Positions 13,922 through 23,046 are shown, counted from the stretch's first letter. The stretch: 32,950 bases of DNA from Deltaproteobacteria bacterium (GCA_019310785.1 JAFDDR010000028.1:1-32950); one strand, 5' to 3'. Numbers and translations: made by a program. The notes: generated from the sequence alone by a model not told the origin.

Positions 13922-14439
13922 TTTATACCTCCATAATCTTGTTTATTTTCAATGGCATTTTAAAAAATTTGTGTAGGGGCATCAAGCAGCACACCTACAA
14001 AGTAAAAATCCTGGCCCAGCCTACGGCCCGGAGGGGGGACCAGTCTTTGGTTCTCCGCAGAGGGGCTTTGCTTTGTTGGAGTTTCATTGACTTATTGAAG
14101 TTCCAAATATCAAATCCCAAATATCAAACAAATTCCAATGACCAAAATTCGAAAATCCAAACAATGTCTTGTCCTGGAAGGTTTTGGTCATTGAATATTG
14201 GAGTTTGAGCTTTATCCTTCGACATTGCTCAGGATAGTGAGCTTGTCGAACCATTTGTCATTTGGTGCTTGGAATTTGTATTTTTACACACAAAACTCCA
14301 AGGCACAACAATATAGCTCTGACCTGACCCAAAGGACCAGGTTTTCAATGAAAAAATAAAAAAACGTCCTTGAAAATCACAGTCACTTCTTCTCGAAAGA
14401 TCGACCAAAGGACCGTATACGATCAGTGTCAGGTCTCGC
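13922..14439. other. infC-rpmI spacer, gene-free and repeat-rich
   Basis: No gene is supported on either strand. Three kinds of sequence are seen. Nearest rpmI (13975-14085) is a G+C-rich, strongly structured part that could be an r-protein leader. Next, 14099-14165 is a simple A+T-rich stretch built from variants of CAAATATCAAA and AATTCCAATG. Then comes a palindromic repeat at 14217-14252. Past it the sequence includes another partial copy of the A+T-rich type (TTGGTGCTTGGAATTTG, 14263-14279). The spacer is far longer than in typical infC-rpmI pairs and probably grew by repeat insertion. Confidence 0.5.
14217..14252. repeat. intergenic palindromic repeat (TTCGAC...GTCGAA type), copy A
   Basis: CCTTCGAC at the left and GTCGAACC at the right form the outer arms; TGCTCA and TGAGC form the inner stem. 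Copy B is at 20154-20188, in a similar A+T-rich repeat setting upstream of miaA. Both lie in non-coding DNA and are the kind of short mobile or REP-like palindrome common in deltaproteobacterial genomes. Confidence 0.65.
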
Positions 14440-14964
14440 TCATTTAGGGACAATCAGCATGCTCATTCTATTCCTGGCCTCACGTGTGGGTTCCTGCTCC
14501 ACTGTACCCAGGTCCTCAACTTCGCCGGCTACCCTTTTAAGAAGCCTGACCCCGGCATCCATGAAAGCCATTTCCCGGCCCCGAAAAAAGACGGTAACTT
14601 TCACACGATTCTTGTTGTCTAAAAATTTCTTGATATTCTTTAGCTTGAAACCCAGGTCATGGTCCTCTGTGTGAGGCCTCAACTTGATCTCCTTGAGCTG
14701 GAAAGCCTTGCTCTTTTTACGCGCCTCCTGCACCTTCTTGCTTGTCTGGTACTTGAATTTGCCATAATCCATGATCCGGCAAACAGGAGGGTCCGAATTG
14801 GGCGCAACCTCCACAATATCCAGGCCTACATCTTTTGCCGCATTCAGGGCCTCCTGAATGGATAATATGCCAAGCTGCTCGCCTTCAGCCGAAATCAATC
14901 TGACCATCCTTGCCCGGATACGTTCATTTATCCTGACATCTTCATTTTTTTTGCCTATGGCCAT
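14440..14964 (-). CDS. infC: translation initiation factor IF-3
   Basis: A 174-residue IF-3, full length. The N-terminal domain begins INERIRARMVRLISAEGEQ, followed by the linker helix around YGKFKYQTSKKVQEARKK and the C-terminal domain with IKLRPHTEDHDLGFKL and VKVTVFFRGREM. It binds the 30S subunit and checks start-codon pairing. The start is an ordinary ATG, not the rare AUU of E. coli infC, so AUU-type autoregulation is unlikely. The ATG overlaps the thrS stop as TAATG, and AAGGAGGT lies just before it within the end of thrS. Confidence 0.97.
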   Translation of the reverse strand: MAIGKKNEDVRINERIRARMVRLISAEGEQLGILSIQEALNAAKDVGLDIVEVAPNSDPPVCRIMDYGKFKYQTSKKVQEARKKSKAFQLKEIKLRPHTEDHDLGFKLKNIKKFLDNKNRVKVTVFFRGREMAFMDAGVRLLKRVAGEVEDLGTVEQEPTREARNRMSMLIVPK

Positions 14965-16883
14965 TACCTCCTTTGTCTACAGTCCTCTGAAACAAGGTCA
15001 ATAAATTCCTTTGCGGTCATAAGAGGAAGATTTTGACCACTCCTCTGCCTTGGGGTTATTACTTCATTTTCGCATTCCCGGTCCCCGATAATCAGCATGT
15101 AGGGAATCTTCTGTAACTGGGCCTCTCTGACTTTCAGCCCCAATTTCTCATTTCTAAAGTCCGCTTTCACCCTGAGGTCCGCATCAATCAGGGTACCCAT
15201 CAGTTTTTCACCGAAAGATATATTCCTGTCCGTCACCGTCAAAATCATGGCCTGGACCGGCGCAAGCCAGGCGGGAAAAGCACCTGAATAGTGCTCTATC
15301 AGGACACCGATAAATCTCTCAATGGCGCCTAAGATAACCCTATGAATCATAACTGGCCGGTGTTTCCGGCCGTCCTTATCAATATAAACAAGATCAAACC
15401 GCTCGGGAAGCGTAAAGTCACATTGGATAGTGGCGCATTGCCATAACCTTCCCAATGCATCCTTCAACTTGACATCTATCTTTGGTCCGTAAAAGGCCCC
15501 GTCTCCCTCGTTAATTTCGTATGAAAGATTATTGTCTTCCATGGCCTTTATGAGGGCACTTGTGCCCAGTTCCCATTCTTCATCCGATCCGATCGACTTC
15601 TCCGGCCGGGTGCTGATCTCCAGGTCATAGTCAAAATTGAATATGCCCATAACATCCCTGACAAAATCCAGCACACCCTTTATTTCGCCGTTCAATTGCC
15701 CCGGTGTGCAAATGATATGGGCGTCGTCCTGGGTGAATTCCCTCACCCGGAAAAGCCCGTGCAAAACCCCCGAGCGTTCATGCCGGTGTACCGTCCCCAA
15801 TTCAAAATATCGTTTGGGCAGGTCCCGGTAACTCCTGATTTTTGAACCGTAAATGAGCATATGGGCAAGGCAATTCATGGGTTTTATGCCATAGGATTGC
15901 TTGTCAATCTCCGTGAAATACATATTCTCACGGTAATTTTCAAAATGCCCGGACTTTTTCCACAATTCGGTCTTCAGTATCGTAGGTCCCTTGACCAGGT
16001 CATAGCCCCTCTTCAAATGCTCCCTTATTTCGAAATCCTCAAGGATATGCCTCAGCATCATGCCATTGGGATGCCAGACAATCATGCCCGCGCCGATTTC
16101 ATCAAAGGTACTGAAAAGCTCAAGTTGGGGTCCCAATTTGACGTGATTCCTCTTCTTGGCCTCTTCAAGGTTGTGAAGGTGCTTCTTCAGGGCCTTCCGG
16201 TCGGCAAAACCCACGCCATAGATCCGGCTGAGCATGGCCCTTTTTTCATCGCCCCGCCAGTAGGCACCGGCCACCTTATTCAAATGAAACGCCTTGATCA
16301 TGTCGGTCGACGGAATATGAGGCCCCCGGCATAAGTCGGTAAAGTTCCCCTGGGTATACAGAGAAACTCTTTCGACCCCGAGATCCTCGATGAGTTCGAC
16401 CTTATAGTCCTCCCCCTCTTTCTCAAAAAAACTTAGGGCCTCACGGCTCGTCATCTCCTGCCGGGTAAAAGGAAGGTTGGCCTTGATGATCTCGTCCATC
16501 CTTTCTTCGATCTTAGGCAAGTCCTCCTCCTTAAATGGCCGTTTGTAATCAAAATCATAATAGAAGCCATCTGCAATGGACGGGCCGATGGTCACCTTTA
16601 CTCCCGGAAAAAGCTCTTTGACGGCCATGGCCATAACGTGGGAGGTACTGTGCCGGAGTATTTCGAGCCCTTCCTCCGAATCCATATAAACCGGTTCCAC
16701 TTCCGCCCCGGACTCAATTGGGCTTGAAAGATCGCGGGCCTCTCCATTGACCTTCACCGCAACGACCCTGTCCAACCGCTTGGGCTTGAGTTGCTGCAAT
16801 ACCTCCACGGCAGAAGACATGGGCTTCACCTGAATTTCATCGGCAGGCTTATCTTTCAAATGAACGGAAACCGTCATAACCAC
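14964..16883 (-). CDS. thrS: threonyl-tRNA synthetase
   Basis: A 639-residue class II synthetase, normal size. Domains in order: TGS (residues about 5-65), the editing domain with [12 protein letters not shown] (about 77-88) and the downstream C-x3-H pair (CRGPH), the catalytic core, and the C-terminal anticodon-binding domain. The catalytic zinc cysteine is in MNCLAH where most family members have MNCPGH or MNCPAH, a mild substitution. The frame opens with GTG at 16883, preceded by GAGGG at five bases; an ATG six bases further in is an alternative start. It leads the translation gene run and overlaps infC by one base. Confidence 0.97.
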   Translation of the reverse strand: MVMTVSVHLKDKPADEIQVKPMSSAVEVLQQLKPKRLDRVVAVKVNGEARDLSSPIESGAEVEPVYMDSEEGLEILRHSTSHVMAMAVKELFPGVKVTIGPSIADGFYYDFDYKRPFKEEDLPKIEERMDEIIKANLPFTRQEMTSREALSFFEKEGEDYKVELIEDLGVERVSLYTQGNFTDLCRGPHIPSTDMIKAFHLNKVAGAYWRGDEKRAMLSRIYGVGFADRKALKKHLHNLEEAKKRNHVKLGPQLELFSTFDEIGAGMIVWHPNGMMLRHILEDFEIREHLKRGYDLVKGPTILKTELWKKSGHFENYRENMYFTEIDKQSYGIKPMNCLAHMLIYGSKIRSYRDLPKRYFELGTVHRHERSGVLHGLFRVREFTQDDAHIICTPGQLNGEIKGVLDFVRDVMGIFNFDYDLEISTRPEKSIGSDEEWELGTSALIKAMEDNNLSYEINEGDGAFYGPKIDVKLKDALGRLWQCATIQCDFTLPERFDLVYIDKDGRKHRPVMIHRVILGAIERFIGVLIEHYSGAFPAWLAPVQAMILTVTDRNISFGEKLMGTLIDADLRVKADFRNEKLGLKVREAQLQKIPYMLIIGDRECENEVITPRQRSGQNLPLMTAKEFIDLVSEDCRQRR

Positions 16884-17105
16884 TTCAACCCTCTAAAGCA
16901 AATAAGGCACCCGAGATAGACAGTTCACTCACTCAGATGCCTCATATTGTTTTCTTTCAAAAATCCAATTTAGTGAAAAAACCTATCTCTTTGCCCTTTT
17001 CAGAGAAAAAATCTATGTTATAAATGAACGACCAGACCCAAAAAACTTAGTTTTTATAACCAATAACATGAAGAAATGCAAGTAAAAAACAATGTTCCCG
17101 TGGAC
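16884..17105 (-). promoter_or_regulatory. thrS upstream region with leader hairpin
   Basis: No gene is seen. On the minus strand AGGCATC (16936-16942) pairs with GGTGCCT (16905-16911), a seven-pair stem with one G-U, ending about 20 bases before the thrS start. There is no T-run after it, so it is not a terminator, but it could affect translation. The upstream part is A+T-rich and must hold the promoter; I cannot pick one pair of boxes confidently. I see no T-box sequence. Confidence 0.35.
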
Positions 17106-17137
17106 AAAAAAAGGGTTGCGACGAATGCCACAACCCC
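17106..17137 (-). terminator. intrinsic terminator after tRNA-Val
   Basis: On the minus strand GGGGGTTG (arm 17131-17138) faces CAACCC (17113-17118) and is followed by seven Ts (17106-17112). It lies about ten bases past the tRNA 3' end, and should close the pgsA-tRNA transcript. Confidence 0.75.
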
Positions 17138-17147
17138 CTGATTTTTC

Positions 17148-17222
17148 TGGTAGGCACGAAGGGATTTGAACCCTTGACCCCTACCGTGTCAGGGTAGTGC
17201 TCTCCCCCTGAGCTACGTGCCT
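17148..17222 (-). tRNA. tRNA-Val (anticodon GAC)
   Basis: Folds as a complete cloverleaf: acceptor AGGCACG/CGTGCCT, D-stem GCTC/GAGC, anticodon stem CTACC/GGTAG around loop CTGACAC (anticodon GAC), T-stem AAGGG/CCCTT with TTCAAAT, discriminator A and an encoded CCA. It reads valine GUC and GUU codons. The gene lies 67 bases after the pgsA stop with no terminator between them, so it is probably processed from the same transcript; a terminator follows it. Confidence 0.96.
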
Positions 17223-17288
17223 GTAAGGTGTAAGGTGCTTATTTACCAGCCCGCATCTATGATGTCAAGCCGGATTCCGCTCATGTTG

Positions 17289-17846
17289 CTAATCACTCAT
17301 AGGTCCCTCACCCATCATCCTGAACCAGTGACGCATATAATGCAGCCCCGAGCTGATGGTTAGAAGACCGGCAATCCAGAAAAGATAGCCGCTGATTTGT
17401 GAAAAGAAATGGAAATAGCCCTTTGAAAGCACCACAAACACGGTCCCGAGCTGTATGCAGGTTGTCATCTTGCTCAAAAAGGAGGGCCTGACAGTAAAAT
17501 CCGTGCCGTTCAAAAACAGGATCAATACACCTAACAGGATCAAAACGTCCCGGCTAATAACAACGACCGTAAGCCACGGGGGGATCAAATCCATCACAGC
17601 GAGCACAACAAATGCTGTAACCAGAAGGATTTTATCGGCAAGCGGATCAAGATAGGTCCCGAGTTTGCTCTTCTGGTCAAACACCCTGGCGATGAATCCG
17701 TCAGCGGCGTCACTCAAGCCGGCCACTACAAAAACAACCAGCGCATCAAGAATCTTATCATTTATCAGGTAAATGACGAAGATGGGAACCAAAATGATTC
17801 TAATGCTTGTAATCAGATTTGGAATGGTCATTTTCATTTCAGCCAC
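17289..17846 (-). CDS. pgsA: CDP-diacylglycerol--glycerol-3-phosphate 3-phosphatidyltransferase
   Basis: A 185-residue integral membrane enzyme that makes phosphatidylglycerophosphate, the precursor of phosphatidylglycerol and cardiolipin. The full CDP-alcohol phosphatidyltransferase motif D-x2-D-G-x2-A-R-x8-G-x3-D-x3-D is present, from SDAADGFIAR to LDPLADK (about residues 45-71). About five hydrophobic helices follow the usual pattern. The frame starts with GTG at 17846, preceded by GGAG at six bases; the ATG at 17837 is an alternative. It is followed by tRNA-Val. Confidence 0.93.
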   Translation of the reverse strand: MAEMKMTIPNLITSIRIILVPIFVIYLINDKILDALVVFVVAGLSDAADGFIARVFDQKSKLGTYLDPLADKILLVTAFVVLAVMDLIPPWLTVVVISRDVLILLGVLILFLNGTDFTVRPSFLSKMTTCIQLGTVFVVLSKGYFHFFSQISGYLFWIAGLLTISSGLHYMRHWFRMMGEGPMSD

Positions 17847-17865
17847 GTCATCTCCATTTTGTGAT

Positions 17866-17902
17866 TAACCTTGAACTGTGAACCGTGAACCTGACAACCT
17901 GA
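17866..17902. repeat. GTTCA-tract repeat (inverse orientation)
   Basis: A run of loosely periodic GAAC/GTGAACC units (TTAACCTTGAACTGTG, then AACCGTGAACC) between pgsA and the upstream gene. The same type of tract, in either orientation, occurs at 19084-19121, 22956-22975, 28614-28650 and 28806-28841. Confidence 0.5.
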
Positions 17903-17903
17903 G

Positions 17904-19070
17904 TTACAGCACGGTAAGCAAAATCTCGTCTTCCCCGGTCTGATGAAGATTCAGCTCAAAGGGAAGATTCTCATGATTTAAGACCCGATCCAGCAACTCA
18001 TATTTATCTCCCGTAAATTCAACTGCAATAGATATCGAATCTTTTCTGATCCTGGTCTGCCTTACGGATTTTACACCCGTCACGTCCCTTCTCAGGAAGT
18101 CCCTGAGAAGCCTGAACTGCTTAAAACTACTTAAGCCCTTAACTGTGATCTCAACCCGGCTAATCGTTTCCTGATCAGAGGCGCTGACCTCGATGATAGT
18201 CGGAGTCAGTCTTGCGGCCAAAAGCTTGACAGCCCTATCAATGGTTTCAATGATTCTCTCCCTGCCTTCAGGGCCTTCAACCGGTTCGGATAAGATATCC
18301 TGACAGATTCGCACCCCCTGACTCACGTCAAATGCCTCAAGCGAGATGGATACCTCTTTTTCTTTAATAACTTCGGCCTGGCCATAAATCACAACATCAG
18401 CAGAAAAAAGTGTTCCCCACCGCAAAATGCTTACATCCTGAAGCTCCGAAGACAGCATATGTTCGGTATATTTCGCATCGGGGAGGCTCTGCACCCGATT
18501 AATAGGGCTAAACCCTTTTTCTTGAAACACATTGTAAAGGGCAAGCTCGGTTGGGCTGAGTGCGGAACGGGTCTCAGGGTCCCTCCACCAGTAAGAGACC
18601 GTCCCTCCCCTTTTCGCTGAAACCAGGAAAAGCAATTTAATGGGGGGACCTTCCGTGAATACAATCCCGGCCTGTCGTAATCTTTCAGTCAAGACTTTGT
18701 CATTTATTCTGAGACGCACAAGGACCTTCAATTTGGCTCCGATCTGGTCTTCCGCGAGGACCTGAAAATTTTCAATGTCTTCTTCGGCCCTGGGAATTAT
18801 TCCCTGGACAAGCCTCTGGAAATTATTTGCCGCTCCCTGCTTCCCCAACCGGCGAACAAGATAGTTTTCCACGCCTCTCATCAAGGCCTGTGAGATGGCG
18901 CTTTCCTTTGCCCGGGCCAGGTTCCCGCTGACTATTACTCCCGTTCCAATGGAAAAGACTTCATTTTCCCTTGGATTGCCCTCGGTTTGGGCATGCAGGA
19001 AAGGCACTTCCGGTAAAAAAAGGCACAAAAGACAAAAGATGAAAATTGTTTTAATAGCCTGTTTTGCCAC
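17904..19070 (-). CDS. secreted FlgT-like protein of unknown function
   Basis: A 388-residue protein with a signal peptide (IFIFCLLCLFLP to LHAQTEG, cleavage probably after HAQ). Residues about 38-75 (FSIGTGVIVSGNLARAKESA and the following helix) resemble the first domain of FlgT/LPP20-type envelope proteins, in which a strand is followed by a long helix rich in alanine. The middle (about 130-270) and the C-terminal part (about 295-388, with VEITVKGLSSFKQFRLLRDF) look like repeated alpha/beta modules. No flagellar gene is near, so a flagellar role is not implied. It starts with GTG at 19070 behind AGGAG. It sits between miaA and pgsA, so it may share their operon. Confidence 0.7.
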   Translation of the reverse strand: MAKQAIKTIFIFCLLCLFLPEVPFLHAQTEGNPRENEVFSIGTGVIVSGNLARAKESAISQALMRGVENYLVRRLGKQGAANNFQRLVQGIIPRAEEDIENFQVLAEDQIGAKLKVLVRLRINDKVLTERLRQAGIVFTEGPPIKLLFLVSAKRGGTVSYWWRDPETRSALSPTELALYNVFQEKGFSPINRVQSLPDAKYTEHMLSSELQDVSILRWGTLFSADVVIYGQAEVIKEKEVSISLEAFDVSQGVRICQDILSEPVEGPEGRERIIETIDRAVKLLAARLTPTIIEVSASDQETISRVEITVKGLSSFKQFRLLRDFLRRDVTGVKSVRQTRIRKDSISIAVEFTGDKYELLDRVLNHENLPFELNLHQTGEDEILLTVL

Positions 19071-19083
19071 GGATGCTCCTGTT

Positions 19084-19121
19084 GCAGTTAAAGGTTCAAG
19101 GGTTCAGGGGTTCACGGTTGC
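19084..19121. repeat. GTTCA-tract repeat
   Basis: AAAGGTTCAAGGGTTCAGGG followed by GTTCACGGTTGCC, a loose 8-9-base periodicity of GGTTCA units just upstream of the FlgT-like gene. Orientation is opposite to the tract at 17866-17902. Confidence 0.5.
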
Positions 19122-19151
19122 CTTAATTGATACGGCTAAAAATTTTTAAGG

Positions 19152-20081
19152 TCAAGCGGTTTCAATCAAGAATTCCTTTACCTTATCTTTAAACATATGG
19201 AAATTTCCAGGTTCGAGCCAGATAACCTCCGGATCAGCACGAAACCAGGTCAACTGTCGCTTGGCATATCTTCGCGTGTCTTTTTGAAGTTCGCTGATCG
19301 CTTCATCAAGCGACCAGTCTCTTTTCAAATAGGTTATCATGTGCCTGTATCCGATGGCCTTCATCGGCTTGAGGTCGGGAGAATATCCTTTCCTCAGAAG
19401 GCTTTCCGTCTCCTCTACAAGGCCGTTCTTAACCATAGCCGAACTTCTTTTGTCAATACGCTTGTAGAGCTCTTCTCTATCCACTTTCAAACAGAGTTTC
19501 AGTGCATTCAAGTTCCTGCCACCAAACGCGTGCTCCCCTGTCAGGTCCGAAAAACGCCGTTTGGTCAGATGGATAATCTCAAGCGCCCTTATAATCCTCA
19601 CCCTGTCATTGGGATGTATTTTATCGGCAGATTCAGGATCCAGGTCAGCAAGCCTTTCATGGAGAACCGCGGAACCCGACGAATCACACTCCCGGCGTAA
19701 TGATTCCCTTAGTTCCGTATCCACAGGTGGACACTCAAAGAGTCCGTCCAATAAGCCTTTTATATAAAGGCCTGTCCCGCCGACAATAAAACAGGACCTT
19801 TCACGGGAACCGATTTCGGTTATTTTGGGAATGGCCATGGAATTGTAGATTGCGGCGTTAAATTCCTCATCAGGGTCCACCACATCTAAGAGATGATGGG
19901 GGATTCCCTTTTGCTCTCCAATCGTGGGCTTGGCCGTACCCACATCCATTCCCCTATAGACCTGCATGGAATCGGCGCTGATTATCTCCCCTTTTAAAGC
20001 CAAAGCCAGGTCCACGCCCAGTGAAGTCTTTCCGCTGGCCGTTGGCCCGGAGATAACGACGACTTTTTGTCTCTTGCTCAT
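19152..20081 (-). CDS. miaA: tRNA dimethylallyltransferase
   Basis: A 309-residue MiaA, which adds dimethylallyl to A37 of tRNAs reading UNN codons. The P-loop GPTASGKTS (residues 12-20), DSMQVYRGMDVGTAKP and GGTGLYIKGLL are all present, as is the C-terminal YAKRQLTWFR. I start it at the ATG at 20081 (MSKRQKVVV); the frame stays open to 20192, but those 37 codons (FDFAQAGEPVES and so on) are translated from the palindromic repeat upstream. No strong ribosome-binding site is visible. It is downstream of mutL, a pairing also seen in many other proteobacteria. Confidence 0.96.
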   Translation of the reverse strand: MSKRQKVVVISGPTASGKTSLGVDLALALKGEIISADSMQVYRGMDVGTAKPTIGEQKGIPHHLLDVVDPDEEFNAAIYNSMAIPKITEIGSRERSCFIVGGTGLYIKGLLDGLFECPPVDTELRESLRRECDSSGSAVLHERLADLDPESADKIHPNDRVRIIRALEIIHLTKRRFSDLTGEHAFGGRNLNALKLCLKVDREELYKRIDKRSSAMVKNGLVEETESLLRKGYSPDLKPMKAIGYRHMITYLKRDWSLDEAISELQKDTRRYAKRQLTWFRADPEVIWLEPGNFHMFKDKVKEFLIETA

Positions 20082-20386
20082 AATTCGCACTTGACCGAAA
20101 ACCCGGTTTTTTCGTTCAAAAGTTCGAAATCCGAAGCACGAAATACTAAATGATTCGACTGGCTCACCAGCCTGAGCGAAGTCGAAGGACAATAACCAAA
20201 AGACTAATGTCCCAATGACAGAAATATCGTATTTGCAATGTTTTAGTTTGGGTCATTTTGTCATTTGATATTCGAATTTGTTTCGAATTTCGGATTTCAA
20301 TATTCGGATTTGGCCTGAACATGGCTTTTCGTTCAGGCACTAATCAGAGTCCACAAAAAACCAATGGTACCAACCGAATTCCGAAC
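20082..20386. other. mutL-miaA spacer, gene-free and repeat-rich
   Basis: About 305 bases without a supported gene. It has A+T-rich strings (variants of TTCGAAAT, TTGATATTCGAATTTG, TTCGGATTT) like those in the infC-rpmI spacer, and copy B of the TTCGAC palindrome. The repeats push mutL and miaA unusually far apart. Confidence 0.5.
20154..20188. repeat. intergenic palindromic repeat (TTCGAC...GTCGAA type), copy B
   Basis: TTCGACTGGCTCA and TGAGCGAAGTCGAA are arms around CCAGCC. Copy A is at 14217-14252. When read on the minus strand it encodes FDFAQAGEPVES, which makes the upstream in-frame extension of miaA look coding. Confidence 0.65.
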
Positions 20387-22093
20387 TCACACAACCCGTT
20401 TAAACATCTTCTCAATCTCATAATAGGTGAAGTGTTTGAATATTGGTCTTCCATGGGGACAATTTGTGGGTACGTCCATCTCCTCTAACTGGTAGAAAAG
20501 ATGCGTTATTTCCTCGTTAGTCATACGGTACCCTGCCCGAATGGCTCCGTGACAGGCCATGACTGTCAAGGCCTTGTCCAATAAGATATTATCATCCTCG
20601 GGTTCACCTTCTTCCAATTCCGCTAAAAACTCCGACAGGAATGAATCCCACTCGACATTCTCCAAAAGGGCCGGCACCGACCTTAAAAGAAAGGTATTGC
20701 CCCCGAAATGCTCAAGTTCAATGCCGAAACGGGATAACCGGTCTCCCTTTTCCTGAACAACCCTTTTCTCTTTCGCTGACAGTTCCAGTTTGTGGGGCAC
20801 TAACAATGCCTGGACTTCAATGTGAGAAGCATCAAAACCCTTCTTGAGGTTTTCATACATGACCCTTTCATGGGCCGCATGTTGATCGACCATTAAAAGG
20901 CCATCCTTTACCTGGCACAGGATGTATGTGTTTCCTAATTGACCGATGATTTGCGGAAGCTCGCTTATTGCGGACTGCTCCGCTGCATCTGCCACATCCG
21001 GAATGCCGCGGGTCAGGACGGATTCCGAAAATTCCGGGAAGTGCTCGGATACATCGGATACAAAGGAAGGAACCTGATCGGGCATTTGACTATAAAGGGA
21101 ATGAAATGAGCGGGCCAGGGTCTTTTCAATGGTGGAAACAATGGCCTGAAATACATCACGGCTGTTGTGGAATCGGACTTCCTGTTTGGTCGGGTGTACA
21201 TTGACATCCACCATTGAAGGATCGATTTCCAGGAAAATAACGGCCTGGGGATAATGCCCCTTCATGAGTCGCTGCCCGTAACCCTCTATAATCGCCCTTG
21301 TAACGAGTCGATCCCGAATGTTCCGGCCGTTCACGTATACAAATAGACGATCGCCCCTGGTCCTGCTCAATTCCCAGGGCGCCAAATAGACGCTGACCCC
21401 AACACCATGAATTCTTTCCTGTTCCTCTGTTATGGATTCCGCCACTTTACGCCCTAAAAGAGCGGAGAGCCGCGGCAGTTGTTGATCAGAGGCAGGGAGA
21501 TTCATGAGCGTCTTTGCGGCGTCGTCTAACTTGAAGTTTATGCCAGGAAACGGCAGGGCCACCCGCGTGAAAGTATCGATGATATGATCTGTTTCGGTCC
21601 TGGCCGCGCGCAGGAACTTCCTCCTGGCAGGGATATTGAAAAAAAGGGCGCCCGCTTCGACCACGGTCCCGACAGGGGCCCCTGTTTCCTCTATGGCGGT
21701 CAATTTTCCGCCTGCAATCTTCAGCCTGTGGCCTTCCAACCGGTCTTTGGGGCGGGACGTGAGCTTCATTCGCGAAACCGAAGCAATACTCGGAAGGGCC
21801 TCTCCTCTGAAACCTAATGATTTTATGGAAAAAAGATCTGATGCCGTCTCTATCTTGCTGGTGGCATGCCTTTCCACACACAGAAGCAGATCATCCCTGG
21901 ACATGCCCACACCATTATCGCTGACCTTGATTAATCCCTTCCCCCCGTTTTCAATGCGGACAACAATTCTATCGGCACCCGCATCAATACTGTTATCGAT
22001 CAATTCTCTGACAACAGAAGCGGGCCTGTCTATGACCTCTCCTGCCGCAATCTGGGAGGCCACCTTCTCTGGCAGGATACGAATCGTATTCAT
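20387..22093 (-). CDS. mutL: DNA mismatch repair protein MutL
   Basis: A 568-residue MutL. The GHKL ATPase region has QIAAGEVIDRPASVV, catalytic E30 and N34 in RELIDNSIDAGA, DNGVGM, and RGEALPSIASV (about residues 10-105). The transducer domain follows to about 330. The C-terminal domain carries DQHAAHERVMYE, the metal-binding endonuclease motif, ACHGAIRAGYRM and the CPHGRP motif, so this is the nicking type of MutL found in bacteria without MutH. The ATG overlaps the stop of the phospholipase-like pseudogene as ATGA, suggesting that mutL was translationally coupled to it. No mutS is in the window. Confidence 0.97.
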   Translation of the reverse strand: MNTIRILPEKVASQIAAGEVIDRPASVVRELIDNSIDAGADRIVVRIENGGKGLIKVSDNGVGMSRDDLLLCVERHATSKIETASDLFSIKSLGFRGEALPSIASVSRMKLTSRPKDRLEGHRLKIAGGKLTAIEETGAPVGTVVEAGALFFNIPARRKFLRAARTETDHIIDTFTRVALPFPGINFKLDDAAKTLMNLPASDQQLPRLSALLGRKVAESITEEQERIHGVGVSVYLAPWELSRTRGDRLFVYVNGRNIRDRLVTRAIIEGYGQRLMKGHYPQAVIFLEIDPSMVDVNVHPTKQEVRFHNSRDVFQAIVSTIEKTLARSFHSLYSQMPDQVPSFVSDVSEHFPEFSESVLTRGIPDVADAAEQSAISELPQIIGQLGNTYILCQVKDGLLMVDQHAAHERVMYENLKKGFDASHIEVQALLVPHKLELSAKEKRVVQEKGDRLSRFGIELEHFGGNTFLLRSVPALLENVEWDSFLSEFLAELEEGEPEDDNILLDKALTVMACHGAIRAGYRMTNEEITHLFYQLEEMDVPTNCPHGRPIFKHFTYYEIEKMFKRVV

Positions 22094-22921
22094 AGTTTGA
22101 GGAGTTCTTTATCCAGGGTGAATCTTCGGCTCGGCCTTTGTGTGCTGAATGATCCTGCGAAAACCCTTTTTCTCCGGCTGACAAGACGCAGGTTTTGTCT
22201 CCCCATTGGGTCATATGAAAGGCAGGGGCATGAATCCGGGTTGCTCAAAAAACCCTTTACTAAACGACATGAAAGACCGACCATCAGGGCAAGATACTTT
22301 TGAAATTCCTGCCATCGCACGACTTTGCCCCCAAAGAGCACGGAATGCGTCGAGTAAAGATAATCAGAGAACTTTACGGATTGCGTAAAGATGCGTTTTT
22401 TGGCCTTGATCCCGTTTCTCCGCTTCCCGGCTATCAGGTTCAGGAGTTCATCGCACCCCTTATGATCCATACTCAGGACATCCCTTGCAATCTTTATATA
22501 GTCAGGCCCGACCAGATAGTCGGCCTTTAACTCCCAGTATAAATGTCCTTTCCTTGTCCAGGCGGGATAAGAGCCAATCAGGTTCGGGACATAAAAGTTA
22601 TGGGCCACAACATCGGCGGCCAGATGGGAAAGGAATCCGTAAGCAAAAGAGGCTTCACGGTCACCAATTATGGGGATGCCCTGCCCTTCTGTTTTTGCCC
22701 TTGCCGATAAAGAAATCCGCGGCTAAGCACCCATACATGTATTGAAGTGGGAATGATGTAATAATTCCCGCAATGGACGGCAATATGGCACCGGCCCCGT
22801 CCAGCGCGCTCAAGGCGGTTACCGTATGAATGGCAGGCCCCCAAGCCAGCGCGCCTTCGGCCCACAGGAGCTGGATCGTGACAGTTATGCCCAGAGATAT
22901 GGTTAGCTTTAGAAAAAACAT
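22090..22921 (-). pseudogene. zinc-dependent phospholipase-C-like gene, broken by a deletion
   Basis: Two frames together make one gene. The 5' part (22661-22921) has a signal peptide and then AWGPAIHT, the Trp/His zinc-binding start of this family, and LAADFFIGKG followed by GHPHNW. The 3' part resumes in another frame as DREASFAYGFLSHLAADVVA, then HNFYVPNL with further zinc-ligand histidines, and runs to 22090. Relatives have a dozen or so residues between HNW and the DREA-like motif; here they are missing and the frame shifts at about 22660-22664, so a short deletion not divisible by three is the likely cause. Known members include clostridial alpha-toxin-type enzymes and many uncharacterised bacterial proteins. 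The downstream part of the frame still overlaps the mutL start. Confidence 0.75.
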
Positions 22922-23046
22922 TATAATGTGTGTACCTCGCTTTTTATTAAACCGTTCACGGGTTCAGAAGTTTATCTTATAAAATACAAATCGCCCTTTT
23001 TGGGAAATACTTTAATCAGTTTTTCACCAAAAACAACTTTCCGGAG

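Noticed and set aside
16884-17105. T-box riboswitch for thrS
   Set aside because: No T-box consensus, specifier loop or terminator was found; only one short hairpin without a T-run.
22640-22700. Single-base indel in an A-run as cause of the broken phospholipase gene
   Set aside because: Shifting frame at the A-run loses the KGK...HPHNW motif that fits the family, so a deletion after HNW explains the data better.
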